The notes under the pieces are model-generated. The model searched no databases. It saw only the letters and a list, made by a program, of their open reading frames with translations, and was not told the origin of the DNA. DNA of 64,000 nucleotides from Melastoma dodecandrum (taxonomy: Eukaryota; Streptophyta; Magnoliopsida; Myrtales; Melastomataceae): assembly GCA_029817715.1 (NCBI GenBank), contig JARUPY010000049.1, positions 806,001 through 870,000 on the forward strand, written 5' to 3'. Both the position numbers and the translations under genes were made by a program. This document shows positions 11,088 through 21,569 of this stretch, in pieces. Positions within the stretch are counted from its first letter, which is position 1. Every line of letters starts with the position of its first letter.

Positions 11088-12866
11088 TGGTATCAGAGCC
11101 AAGTTAGAGATGTTGGGTATGTCCACTGCTCTTAGTTACCCAAGAAGCTGCACGTACCAAATCATCGGAACCACCAGGTAGATGGCAAAGACCTCCAGTT
11201 ACACCCATCTTCTTCTTTCTCTTTCGATACTACCTTCGCAAGGTGAAGAAGGAGCTGCCGCTTCGCTAGGGCTCTCCTCCTTTCGGTAACGAGACGCCCA
11301 CCAAATACCAACCAATGCCAGTACAGAGCTGCGTTGTCTTCAAATCTGAACTGGCATATTGCGCACTCAAACACCCTACCATGATTTCTAATATGGTATC
11401 AGAGCCAAGAGGTAAAATAATAATTCAAAGGGCAATGACAAATGCAAATTTGTTGGAAAAACTCACGACCTAGAAAGGGCCAACAAAAAAAAATGGCGTG
11501 AAAACCTTACAATAGCATGAAGTTTAACAAGTTTTTTCTCCTATCAGATTTACCCAGAGATAGAGAAGTTGGGTATGTCCACTGCTCATAGTTACCCAGG
11601 AAACTGCACGTACCAAATCGTCGAACCACCGGGTGGATGGCAAAGACCTCCAGTTACACCCATCTTCTTCTTTCTCTTTCGACACCATCTTCGCAAGGTG
11701 AAGAAGCAGCTGCCGCTTCGCTAGGGCTCTCCTCCTTGTGGCGACGAGACGCCTACCAAATATCGTCCAATGCCAGTCCAGAGCTGCGTCGTCGTCAAAT
11801 CTGGCTTGGCAACTTGCGCACTCAAACACCCAACCACGATTTCTAACATGGTATCAGAGCCCAGAGGGAAAATAAGCAAACAAAGGGCAACGACAAATGC
11901 AAATTTGTTGGCAAACCTCACGAACCAGAAAGGGCCAACAAAAAAAGGGCGTGAAAACCTTACTATAGCAGTAAGTTTAACAAATGTATTCTCTTATCAG
12001 ATTTACCCAATAAGTTGCACGTACCAAATCGTCGCAACCACCAGGTGGATGGCAAAGACCTCCAGTTCGACCCATCTTCTTCTTTCTTTTTCAACACCAT
12101 CTTCGCAAGGTGACGAAGCAGCTGCCGCTTCACTAGGGCTCTCCTCCTTGCGGTGACAAGACGCCCACCAAATATCATCCAAGGCCAGTCCCGAGCTGCG
12201 TCGTCTTCAAATCTGGGCTGGCAACTTGCGCACTCAAACACCCAACCACGATGTCTAACATGGTATCAGAGCCAAGAGGTAAAATAATAAAACAAAGGGC
12301 AAAGATTAATGTAAATTTGTTTGCAAGCCTCACGACCAGGCCTGAGCCATGCCGGTCCAGACTAGCCGCACCTATAAAATCTTACTAACTCTAACAAGTA
12401 TTTCTCCTATCATATCAGATTTACACTGATTACGTATGTCCACTTGCTCGGACTTACTAAAGATGCCGCACGTACCAAATTGGTCCCCTTTCCCCTCCAG
12501 CCACCAAGTTGATGGCAAGGACCTCCAGCTCCACTTATCTTCTTTCTCCATCTTCGCAATGCGAACAAGCCGGTGCCGCATCGCTAGGGCCCGCTTGCTC
12601 GCGGTTTGGATACACGGACTAGCTACCATCTAATACCAGTCTAAACCAGCTTCGTCTTCAAAACTTGTCCCGCATCGTGGGCACTCATACGCGTGATCCT
12701 TGTGAAACTCTTTGTTGTGGTATGACAAAAAATTTTCCGAATAAGACGACATTGCAAGCGTAGCAAAATTGGCCTTCGTTCTCCATTTGCAGGAAAGAAA
12801 TGGTTCGAAGAGGCACTTTTACAAAAAAAAAACATGCAGTAGTTTTACCCTACCACCTGGAGGGCA
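11088..12866. repeat. Array 1, unit 4 (modules A-B-C-D)
   Basis: PBS motifs lie at 11088, 11394, 11849 and 12261. Minus-strand open frames are at 11162-11374, 11524-11829, 11963-12241 and 12372-12629. Its D module runs straight into array 2 at 12867, where the usual CCACGATTTCTAACG junction is replaced by CCAATATAGGGATCAG. Confidence 0.88.
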
Positions 12867-12876
12867 GCCAATATAG

Positions 12877-14070
12877 GGATCAGCCCAGCCCAAATAGATT
12901 AAGTGATCCCAGCTTGTTGGACGAAAAAGGGAAAAATCCTAACGATGCACGCAATAAAAAAAAGGAACTAACTATAATAAATGCATCAAGTTGTCCTGAC
13001 GTCTCCATCATATCGGTTTGGATTAGGCTTAGGTGCCTGGGCCGGGGCCTTGCCGTGGTATATTTTTCAAGCCCTAATTCAAATAATGGGCCTAAAGCCC
13101 ATTCTTGACCGGCATCTTGCACTTACTATCTGCGAAAATTTCGAGGGGCTGACCGGATCACTCTTAATGAGGATCTCGAGCACTCTTGAGGATCCACCTT
13201 CCCTTAATGACACTAGCTCATTGTTTCTGCACGCTGGCTAACTGATCACATGTTATGCGAATACTCGTGGCTAGCATAGGTTGCAAGTCCAAGGTTGGAT
13301 TAGGAGAAATCGCGCCTACCTGTTACAAGTCCTTCGGTATCACTTTCAGAAGCTAATGAGAATCATGTCGACCCAACCTGATTTCGCTGATCATCCTGCG
13401 TCAACCGTGTGTGGGAAATGTCCAAGTCGAACAAACATCAACAGAAACGATCACCTTCACTCAATCAAGACCACGCTTGCTATGTAAATCCCAATGCAGT
13501 GTAAATTACAATAACCAAGTATCTTCTCCTATCAGCAAACATTATCCAATGCCGGTCCAGACCAGCGTCTTCTTTAAAACCTTTTTAACTCTAACAAGTA
13601 TTTCTCCTATCATATCAGATTTACACTGATAAGTATGTCCATTTGCTCGGACTTACTAAAAATGCCGCACGTACCAAATTGGTCCCCTTTCCCCTCCAGC
13701 CACCAGGTTGATGGCAAGGACCTCTAGCTCCACTTATCTTCTTTCTCCGTCTTCGCAATGCGAACAAGCCGGTGCTGCATCGCTAGAGCCCTCTTGCTCG
13801 CGGTTTTGATACACGGACTAGCTACCATCCAATGCCAGTCTAAACTAGCTTCGTCTTCAAATCTTGTCCCGCATCGTGCGGTCACATACACGTGATCCTT
13901 GTGAAACTCTTCTCGTTGTAAGCAAAAAAATTTCCGAAGAAGAAAGCCTTGAAAGCGTAGCAAAAACGGCCATCGTTCTCCATTTGCAGGAAAAAAAATG
14001 GTTCGAAGATGCACTCTTTCAAAAAAAAACATGCAGTTTTACCTTACCATCTTAAGGGCAGATAATATAT
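12877..14070. repeat. Array 2, unit 1
   Basis: The ERF-derived part is about 13171-13500 and the finger-like D module about 13600-14060 (minus). Short plus-strand frames such as 12981-13241 end in SLNDTSS, a relic of the ERF tail. Confidence 0.85.
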
Positions 14071-15213
14071 GGATCAGCCCAGCCCAAATATAATAAGCGA
14101 TCCCAGTTTGATTGACGAAAAAAAGAAAAATCGTTACGATTCACGCAACAAAAAAAAAAGGAACTAACTATAATAAATGCATCAACTTGTCCTGACGTCT
14201 CCATTATATCGGTTTGGATTAGTCTTAGGTGCCTAGGCCTGGGCCTAAAGCCCATTCTTATACTTACTACTTGCAGAAATTTCGAGCGGCTGACCGAATC
14301 ACTCTTAATGAGGATCTCGAGCACTCTTGAGGATTCACCTTCCCTTAATGACACTAGCTTATTGTTTCCGCACGCTGGCTAACTGATCACATGTTGTGCG
14401 AATACTCGTGGCTAGCATATGTTGCAAGTCCTAGGTTGGATTAGGAGAAATCGCACCTACCTGTTATAAGTCCTTCGGTATCACTCTCAGAAGCTAAAGA
14501 GAATCGTGTCGACCCAACCTGATTTCGCTGATCATCCTGCGTCAACCGTGTCTGGGAAATGTCCAAGTCGAACAAACATAAACAGAAACAATCACTTTCA
14601 CTCAAACAAGACCACGCTTGCTATGTAAAGCCCAATGCAGTGTAAATTACTATTACCAAGTATCATCACCTATCAGTAAACATTATCCAATGCCGGTCCA
14701 GACCGTCGACATCTTTAAAACCTTTCTAACTCTAACAAGTATTTCTCCTAACATATCAGATTTACACAGATTACGTATGTCCACTTGCTCGGACTTACTA
14801 AAGATGCCTCACGTACCAAATTGGTCCCCTTTCCCCTCGCAGCCACCAGGTTGATGGCAAGGACCTCCAGCTCCACTTATCTTATTTCTCCATCTTCGCA
14901 ATGCGAACAAGCCGGTGCCGCATCGCTAGGGCCCTCTTGCTCGCGGTTTTGAGACACGGACTAGCTACCATCCAATGCCAGTCTAAACCAGCTTCATCTT
15001 CAAATCTTGCCCCGCATCGTGGGAACACATACATGTGATCCTTGTGAAACTCTTCGCCGTGGTAAGCAAAAAAATTTCCGAAGAAGACGACATTGAAAGC
15101 GTAGCAAAATCGGCCATCGTTCTCCATTTGCAGGAAAGAAATGGTTCGAAGAGGCACTTTTACAAAAAAAAACATGCAGTTTTACTCCACCACCTTGAGG
15201 GCAAACAATATAT
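14071..15213. repeat. Array 2, unit 2
   Basis: The ERF-derived part is about 14312-14640 and the D module about 14740-15200 (minus, open 14882-15175). It carries a deletion just after GCCTGGGCCT near 14240 relative to the other units. Confidence 0.85.
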
Positions 15214-16412
15214 GGATCAACTCAGCCAAATAGATTAAATGAGCCCAGCTTGATGAACGAAAATGGGAAAAAATCGTTACGATGCACGCCGCAACAAAAA
15301 ATGACCTAACTATAATAAATGCATCAACTTGTCCCGATGTCTCCATTATATCGGTTTGGATTAGTCTTAGGTGCTTGGGCCTGGGCCTTGCCGTGGTATA
15401 TTTTTCAAGCCCTAATTCAAATAATGGGCCTAAAGCCCATTCATGACCGGCGTCTTGTACTTACTATCTGCGGAAATTTCGAGGGGCTGACCGGATCACT
15501 CTTAATGAGGATCTCGAGCACTCTTGAGGATCCACCTTCCCTTAATGACACTAGCTCATTGTTTCCGCACGCTGGCTAACTGATCACATGTTGTGCGAAT
15601 ACTCGTGGCTAGCATAGGTTGCAAGTCCTAGGTTGGATTAGGAGAAATTACGCCTACCTGTTACAAGTCATTCGGTATCACTCTCAGAAGCTAATGAGAA
15701 TCATGTTGACCCAACCTGATTTCGCTGGTCATCCTACGTTAACCGTGTTTGGGAAATGTGCAAGTCGAACAAACATCAACAGAAACGATCATTTTCACTC
15801 AATCAAGACCACGCTTGCTATGTAAAGCCCAATGCAGTGTAAATTACTATAACCAAGTATCTTCTTCTATCAGCAAACATTATCCAATGTCGGTCCTGAC
15901 CAGCGTCATATTTGAAACCTTTCTAACTCTAACAAGTATTTTTCCTATCATATCAGATTTACACTGATTACGTATATCCACTTGCTCGGACTTACTAAAG
16001 ATGTCATACGTACCAAATTGGTCCCCTTTCCCCTCCCACCACCAGGTTGATGGCAAGGACCACCAGCTCCACTTATCTTCTTTCTCCATCTTCGCAATGC
16101 GAACAAGTCGGTGCCTCATCGCTAGGCCCCTCTTGCTCGCGGTTTTGAGACACGGACTAGCTACCATCCAATGCCAGTCTAAACCAGCTTCGTCTTCAAA
16201 TCTTGTCCCGCATCGTGGGCTCACATACACGTGATCCTTGTGAAACTCTTCGTCGTGGTAAGCAAAAAAATTTCCGAAGAAGACGGCATTGAAAGCGTAG
16301 CAAAATCGGCCATCGTTCTCCATTTGCAGGAAAGAAATGGTTCGAAGTGGCACTTTTTCAAAAAGAAAAAACATGCAGTTTTATCCTACCACCTTGAGGG
16401 CAGACAATATAT
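15214..16412. repeat. Array 2, unit 3
   Basis: The ERF-derived part is about 15511-15840. The D module contains the longest finger-like frame of the array (15880-16374, minus). Confidence 0.85.
15880..16374 (-). pseudogene. Cys/His finger-like ORF fragment (best open copy)
   Basis: This open frame of 164 codons is the longest of the repeated antisense ORFs. It contains FHKDH, then RCGTRFEDEAGLDWHW, then a basic helix-like stretch (MRHRLVRIAKMEKE). Sister copies read C-x2-C-x12-H-x6-C here, a zinc-knuckle or C2H2-like spacing; this copy has Ser in place of the first Cys. The ATG is a chance start in a Phe-rich stretch, so the fragment was probably cut out of a larger gene. I know no named family that matches with confidence. 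Expression is unknown. Confidence 0.45.
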
Positions 16413-17600
16413 GGATCAGCCCAGCCCAAATAAATTAAGTGATCCCAGCTTGATTGACGAAAAAGGGAAAAATCGTTACTATTCACGCAACAAAAAAAAA
16501 AGGAACTAACTATAATAAATGCATCAACTTGTCTTGACGTCTCCATTATATCGGTTTGGATTAGTCTTAGGTGCCTGGGCCCGGGCCTTGCCGTGGTTTA
16601 TTTTTCAAGCCCTAATTCAAATAATGGGCCTAAAGCCCATTCTTGACCGGCGTCTTGCACTTACTATCTGCGGAAATTTCGAGGGGCTGACCGGATCACT
16701 CTTAATGAGGATCTCGAGCACTCTTGAGGATCCACCTTCCCTTAATGACACTAGCTCATTGTTTTCGCACGCTGGCTAACTGATTACATGTTGTACGTGG
16801 CTAGCATAGGTTGCAAGTCCTAGGTTGGATTAGAAGAAATTGCGCCTACCTGTTACAAGTCCTTCGGTATCACTCTCAGAAGCTAATGAGAATCATGTCG
16901 ACCCAACCTAATTTCGCTGATCATCCTACGTTAATCGTGTTTGGGAAATGTCCAAGTCGAACAAACATCAACAGAAACGATCATTTTCACTCAATCAAGA
17001 CCACGTTTGCTATGTAAAGCCCAAGGCAGTGTAAATTACTATAACCAAGTATCTTTTCCTATCAGCAAACATTATCCAATGCCGGTCCAGATCAGCATCA
17101 TTTTTAAAACCTTTCTAACTCAATCAAGTATTTCTCCTATCATATCAGATTTACACAGATTACGTATGTCGACTTGCTCGGACATACTAAAGATGCCGCA
17201 CGTACCAAATTGGTCTCCTTTCTCATCGCAGCCACCGGGTTGATGGCAAGGACCTCCAGCTCAACTTATCTTCTTTCTCCATCTTCTCAATGCGAACAAG
17301 CCGGTGCCGCATCGCTAGGGCCCTCTTGCTCGCGGTTTTGAGACACGGACTAGCTACCATCTAATGCCAGTCTAAACGAGCTTCGTCTTCAAATCTTGTC
17401 CCGCATCGTGGGCACTCATACACATGATCCTTGTGAAACTCTTCGTAGTGGTAAGCCAAAAAGAATCCGATGAAGACGGCATTGCAAGCGTTGCAAAATC
17501 GGCATTCGTTCTCCATTTATAGTAAAGAAATGGTTCGAAGAGGCAAAAAGAAAAAACATGCAGCAGTTTTACCCTACCACCTTGAGGGCAGCCAATATAT
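16413..17600. repeat. Array 2, unit 4
   Basis: The ERF-derived part is about 16711-17030. The D module at about 17130-17590 keeps the best Cys/His spacing in its upstream finger. Confidence 0.85.
17285..17530 (-). pseudogene. Cys/His finger-like fragment with two finger motifs (stop inside)
   Basis: Read on the minus strand, this copy keeps both fingers: CNACNAVFIGFFLAYH with HKDH, then ECPRCGTRFEDEA. This is the clearest sign that the repeated ORF came from a C2H2-type zinc-finger gene. A TAG follows LDWH, where other copies have Trp, so this copy is broken. It is the distal member of eight D-type modules spread over arrays 1 and 2. Confidence 0.45.
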
Positions 17601-17826
17601 GGATCAGCCTAGCCCAAATAGATTAGGTGAGCCTAGAAACAAAACAAAAGGAACTAACTGTAATAAATACTTGTCCTGACGTCTCCATTATATCGGTTTG
17701 GAATAATTTTAAGTGCTTGAGCCTGAGCCTTATCGTGATATATTTTCCAAAGCGCTAATTCAAATAATGGGCCTAAAGCCGGCATATTGTACTTACTATG
17801 TGCGGAAATTTCGAGGGCTGACCGGA
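17601..17826. repeat. Array 2, truncated unit 5
   Basis: It matches the start of the other units (GGATCAGCCTAGCCC, then the GGGCCTAAAGCC segment) up to GCTGACCGGATC. There it breaks off and the upstream region of the MFS remnant begins. Confidence 0.8.
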
Positions 17827-18020
17827 TCGCCACGATGCCTCGTATTCGGACCAATTCCCAGGTAAGGCTTTGAAAATTCCGACCGCCCACAGATTCTTTC
17901 CTCTCCTCCCTCGCCTCCCACCGCCCTTCTCAAGCAGCCGCTGCGGTGCGGTTGGCGAGAGTACCGTCCTGCCCCCACCGATGCGCACTCCCCGTTGCGT
18001 CCTTCGACATACGGGCTCGG
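17827..18020. other. Leader region of the MFS remnant
   Basis: A sharp shift to GC-rich sequence marks the end of array 2. A GTAAGG donor-like site at about 17860 may belong to a leader intron. No separate gene is supported. Confidence 0.35.
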
Positions 18021-19398
18021 ATGCCGAACCCGCTCCGGAGGCTCTCGAAAATGAAGCCCGTGGCGGTGACGCTCCTCCTGGTCAACCTCGCCGGGATCAC
18101 GGAGAGGGCAGATGAGTCCCTCCTCCCCGGGGTTTACAAGGAGATTGGCGCCGACCCGACCAAGCTCGGTTCCCTCACCCTCTTCAGGTCCATCGTCCAA
18201 GCCTCTTGCTACCCCGTCGCCGCCTACCTTGCCACCCGCCACAACCGGGTCTGCGTCATTGCCCTCGGGGCCTTCCTTTGGGCCGCCGCCACATTCCTCG
18301 TCGGCATCTCCTCCAACTTCTTCCAGGTCTGTTTGACCCAATCCCCCCTGACTTTTAAGCGTTTGTGCATTCTACGTCAGTGAATTCACTCGCTGGTTGT
18401 TTAAGTATTAGATTGGAAGGCTCAGCTAGTCAATGTAAAGTCAATAGGAATGCGACAATGTCTTCATAATTCTTTGCGTGCAAAAGACCAATATTGCGAT
18501 AGATGGATTCAAAATGAAATGTGATCACCGTAAATCAAACGAAAACAATGAACAAAGATTAAGAACGGATGTTTGCTTCCATTGCAGTAATCACCAAGAT
18601 ACAACAAAGGGTTTACAATAAAAACACACTAAGAGCGCAAGCAGACAATCAAGTGCCCTTCTGTCGGGGTCTGAAATGACCTTTTTTCTATTACAAGCTG
18701 ATGACTATTTATAGAACTGGACTAGGAGTAATTGTCAACATGTGCATAAATCTAAAGATAAATACTAGTAACCACTTTCGAAATAATGAACCGTTGTTAT
18801 TTTTCAGTCAACTATGAACCCATTGATCTTCGACATTTTGTCGAAAGACCTCAGTCTCATTAGACTGGCTCCAGCCTTAGCAGACTGAGTTCAGTTGACT
18901 GACTTCAGTTTTACACATCGAGTGTGTCCTGTTCGACCACAATCGACGGCCAGAAATTGTTTTGTGTAAAAAATAATGTATCTGATGAGTGGGTGATTGA
19001 TTTCACGATCAACTGCCTTTGGTTGAACAAGGTTGTAATAGAGACTATTGCAGCAGCAAATTTTGTTCGTTGTGCTTGAGAATTTTCTTCTTTTTGTTTT
19101 TGGATTTCCCTGTTAGGTCTGCCCGGCCATAAAGGAATTGTCACTTTGGTTGATGGACTGGCTGATCTTGTTAAATCTAAATCTAGTTTTCATTGACTAG
19201 GTAGCTGTAGCTAGGGCCTCGAATGGTATTGGACTTGCTCTAGTGGCACCGGAGATCCAATCTCTGGACTCGGACCAACAGCCAACCCGTTTCATTTTGA
19301 TAGTCGCAGGTGTTTCGAGGGCTGTCCTAGGTATTTATACAAGGGGAAGAAGGGACACGAGGCGAAAGGAGAGTGGGGCGGCAGTCTCCGTCAGCTAA
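18021..19398 (+). pseudogene. MFS transporter, truncated (plastid/organelle-type MFS family)
   Basis: Exon 1, 18021-18326, encodes about 102 residues of a plant MFS family protein. It has MKPVAVTLLLVNLAGITERA, then ESLLPGVYKEIGADPTKLGS and SLTLFRSIVQASCYPVAAYL, closing at a CAG/GT donor. Exon 2 starts at 19201 after an AG and continues with ASNGIGLALVAPEIQSL. It then diverges at once and stops at 19396-19398. The intact family is about 480-500 residues with 12 helices. Here only about 125 residues of homology remain, so the transporter is cut off within the first helices. The intervening 0.87 kb is an ordinary-looking intron. Codon use in exon 1 is GC-rich and clean, so truncation may be recent. 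A homologous gene elsewhere is presumably the functional copy. The remnant lies directly against array 2. Confidence 0.75.
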
Positions 19399-19710
19399 AT
19401 GGAACTTTCAAGTTAAGTAGGATGATAATGTTATCTAACTATACTCTCACCCAATACCTTTTATTTAATGGAATGGGTGGAACTTCATCGAGGAACAAGT
19501 GTCCCCAGACAGTACTAACAACTAGAGAATGGAGTTCATAGCTTACCAGCAGATATGGAAAACACGTTTGAAAAATCATATGAAAATTATCTCTCATATC
19601 CCCACTAAAGGACGAAGACAAGGCAGTCTTAATGGAAGATGGCATAAACCCAGATGAAGAGGGGGGAAATATGGTTTCATTTGCTAAAGTTCGTGCATTA
19701 CCAAAACGGC
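19399..19710. other. Spacer and RPS9 3' UTR (minus)
   Basis: No additional gene. The part next to 19711 is expected to be the 3' UTR of the minus-strand RPS9 gene. Confidence 0.4.
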
Positions 19711-21129
<1,419 letters not shown>

Positions 21130-21569
21130 TGCTCCGTCGTCGGCGTCGGCGGTGGAGGACCTGGATGGAGAAGCGAGGGCGACGGCGACTGACCCGGGGA
21201 GTGATATACCAAGCGGGGTAGGCTTGTAAAACCCCAACGGGCCGGGCCATTTATCATGATGGGCCTACATTCGTCTCATAAGTAGCGCATCAGGCCCATT
21301 ATCTGAAAAGGGGTACCGGAGCCTCAGCAAGATTATCATCACTAACAACGGACGGAGACGGTCCGAGGATGTTTTTCCAAACGGTTCGAGATCATACCGT
21401 GGGGTAGGTAAATGAACGATAATTGGGCCGGGCCCAGTGTCTCCCGTCCATAATTGTTAATTGGGCCATACAGGCCCATAAGCGGACATTTCTCGTGACA
21501 TTTTTCCTCTGCAATTGCCGGCGCAAGTTATTTCCACTTTCTCGTACTCCGTCGGCGGCCCCAACCCGC
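21130..21569. promoter_or_regulatory. Divergent RPS9/PPR promoter with site II (TGGGCC) boxes
   Basis: The two start codons are 440 bp apart and point away from each other. Between about 21238 and 21480 there are at least seven GGGCC/GGCCC cores (near 21238, 21263, 21291, 21425, 21431, 21464 and 21474). These site II elements are the known TCP-factor targets that co-regulate ribosomal protein, mitochondrial and PPR genes. A shared, growth-linked promoter is inferred. Confidence 0.7.

Larger units (their letters stand above)
6090..12866. repeat. Array 1: higher-order tandem repeat with 15 tRNA-iMet primer-binding motifs
   Basis: The 13-mer TGGTATCAGAGCC, the plant LTR-retroelement primer-binding site for initiator tRNA-Met, starts at 6117, 6423, 6877, 7289, 7910, 8216, 8672, 9293, 9599, 10054, 10466, 11088, 11394, 11849 and 12261. 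Spacing repeats as about 306, 455, 411 and 622 bp, giving four units of 1793, 1383, 1795 and about 1780 bp. Many copies are preceded by TTTCTAACA, the CA end expected of an LTR. Some modules begin TGTTGGGTATGTCC, suggesting LTR-like modules of about 280 bp of the form TGTT..AACA. No reverse transcriptase, integrase or gag coding is visible. Best reading: a TRIM-like, non-autonomous retroelement multimerised by recombination. Each module also carries an antisense fragment of a finger-like ORF. The tandem structure is certain; the TRIM label is an inference. Confidence 0.9.
12867..17826. repeat. Array 2: composite tandem repeat (finger fragment + TGGGCC segment + ERF 3' end)
   Basis: Unit anchors GGATCAGCCCAGCCC (with variants) start at 12877, 14071, 15214, 16413 and 17601, giving periods of 1194, 1143, 1199 and 1188 bp. 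In order, each unit holds: an AT-rich start with GCCCAGCCCAAATA; a segment with GGGCCTAAAGCCCA; a stretch of about 330 bp matching the 3' end and flank of the AP2/ERF gene at about 32150-32476; then a module like D of array 1 with an antisense finger-like ORF. The second unit lacks about 45 bp of the TGGGCC segment. The last unit is cut short at about 17826, where MFS-gene sequence begins. No PBS motif remains in this array. Confidence 0.9.

Noticed and set aside
6117..12273. Fifteen complete LTR retrotransposons
   Set aside because: Primer-binding motifs are present but there is no gag, protease, reverse transcriptase or integrase coding and no room for it between modules.
12800..13241. Plus-strand frames in array 2 units as genes
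   Set aside because: They cross the borders of the fused segments and only their last residues echo the ERF tail; best explained as relics.
6090..17826. CRISPR array or centromeric satellite
   Set aside because: Repeats are far too long for CRISPR and the genome is a plant. Unit length, gene-fragment content and flanking genes do not fit a centromere satellite.
17796..18341. 181-codon minus-strand frame opposite the MFS exon
   Set aside because: GC-rich antisense shadow; the plus strand has clear MFS homology.
21423..21569. N-terminal extension of the PPR protein by 49 residues
   Set aside because: It begins at TTG, not ATG, and lies within the TGGGCC promoter; the first ATG is at 21570.
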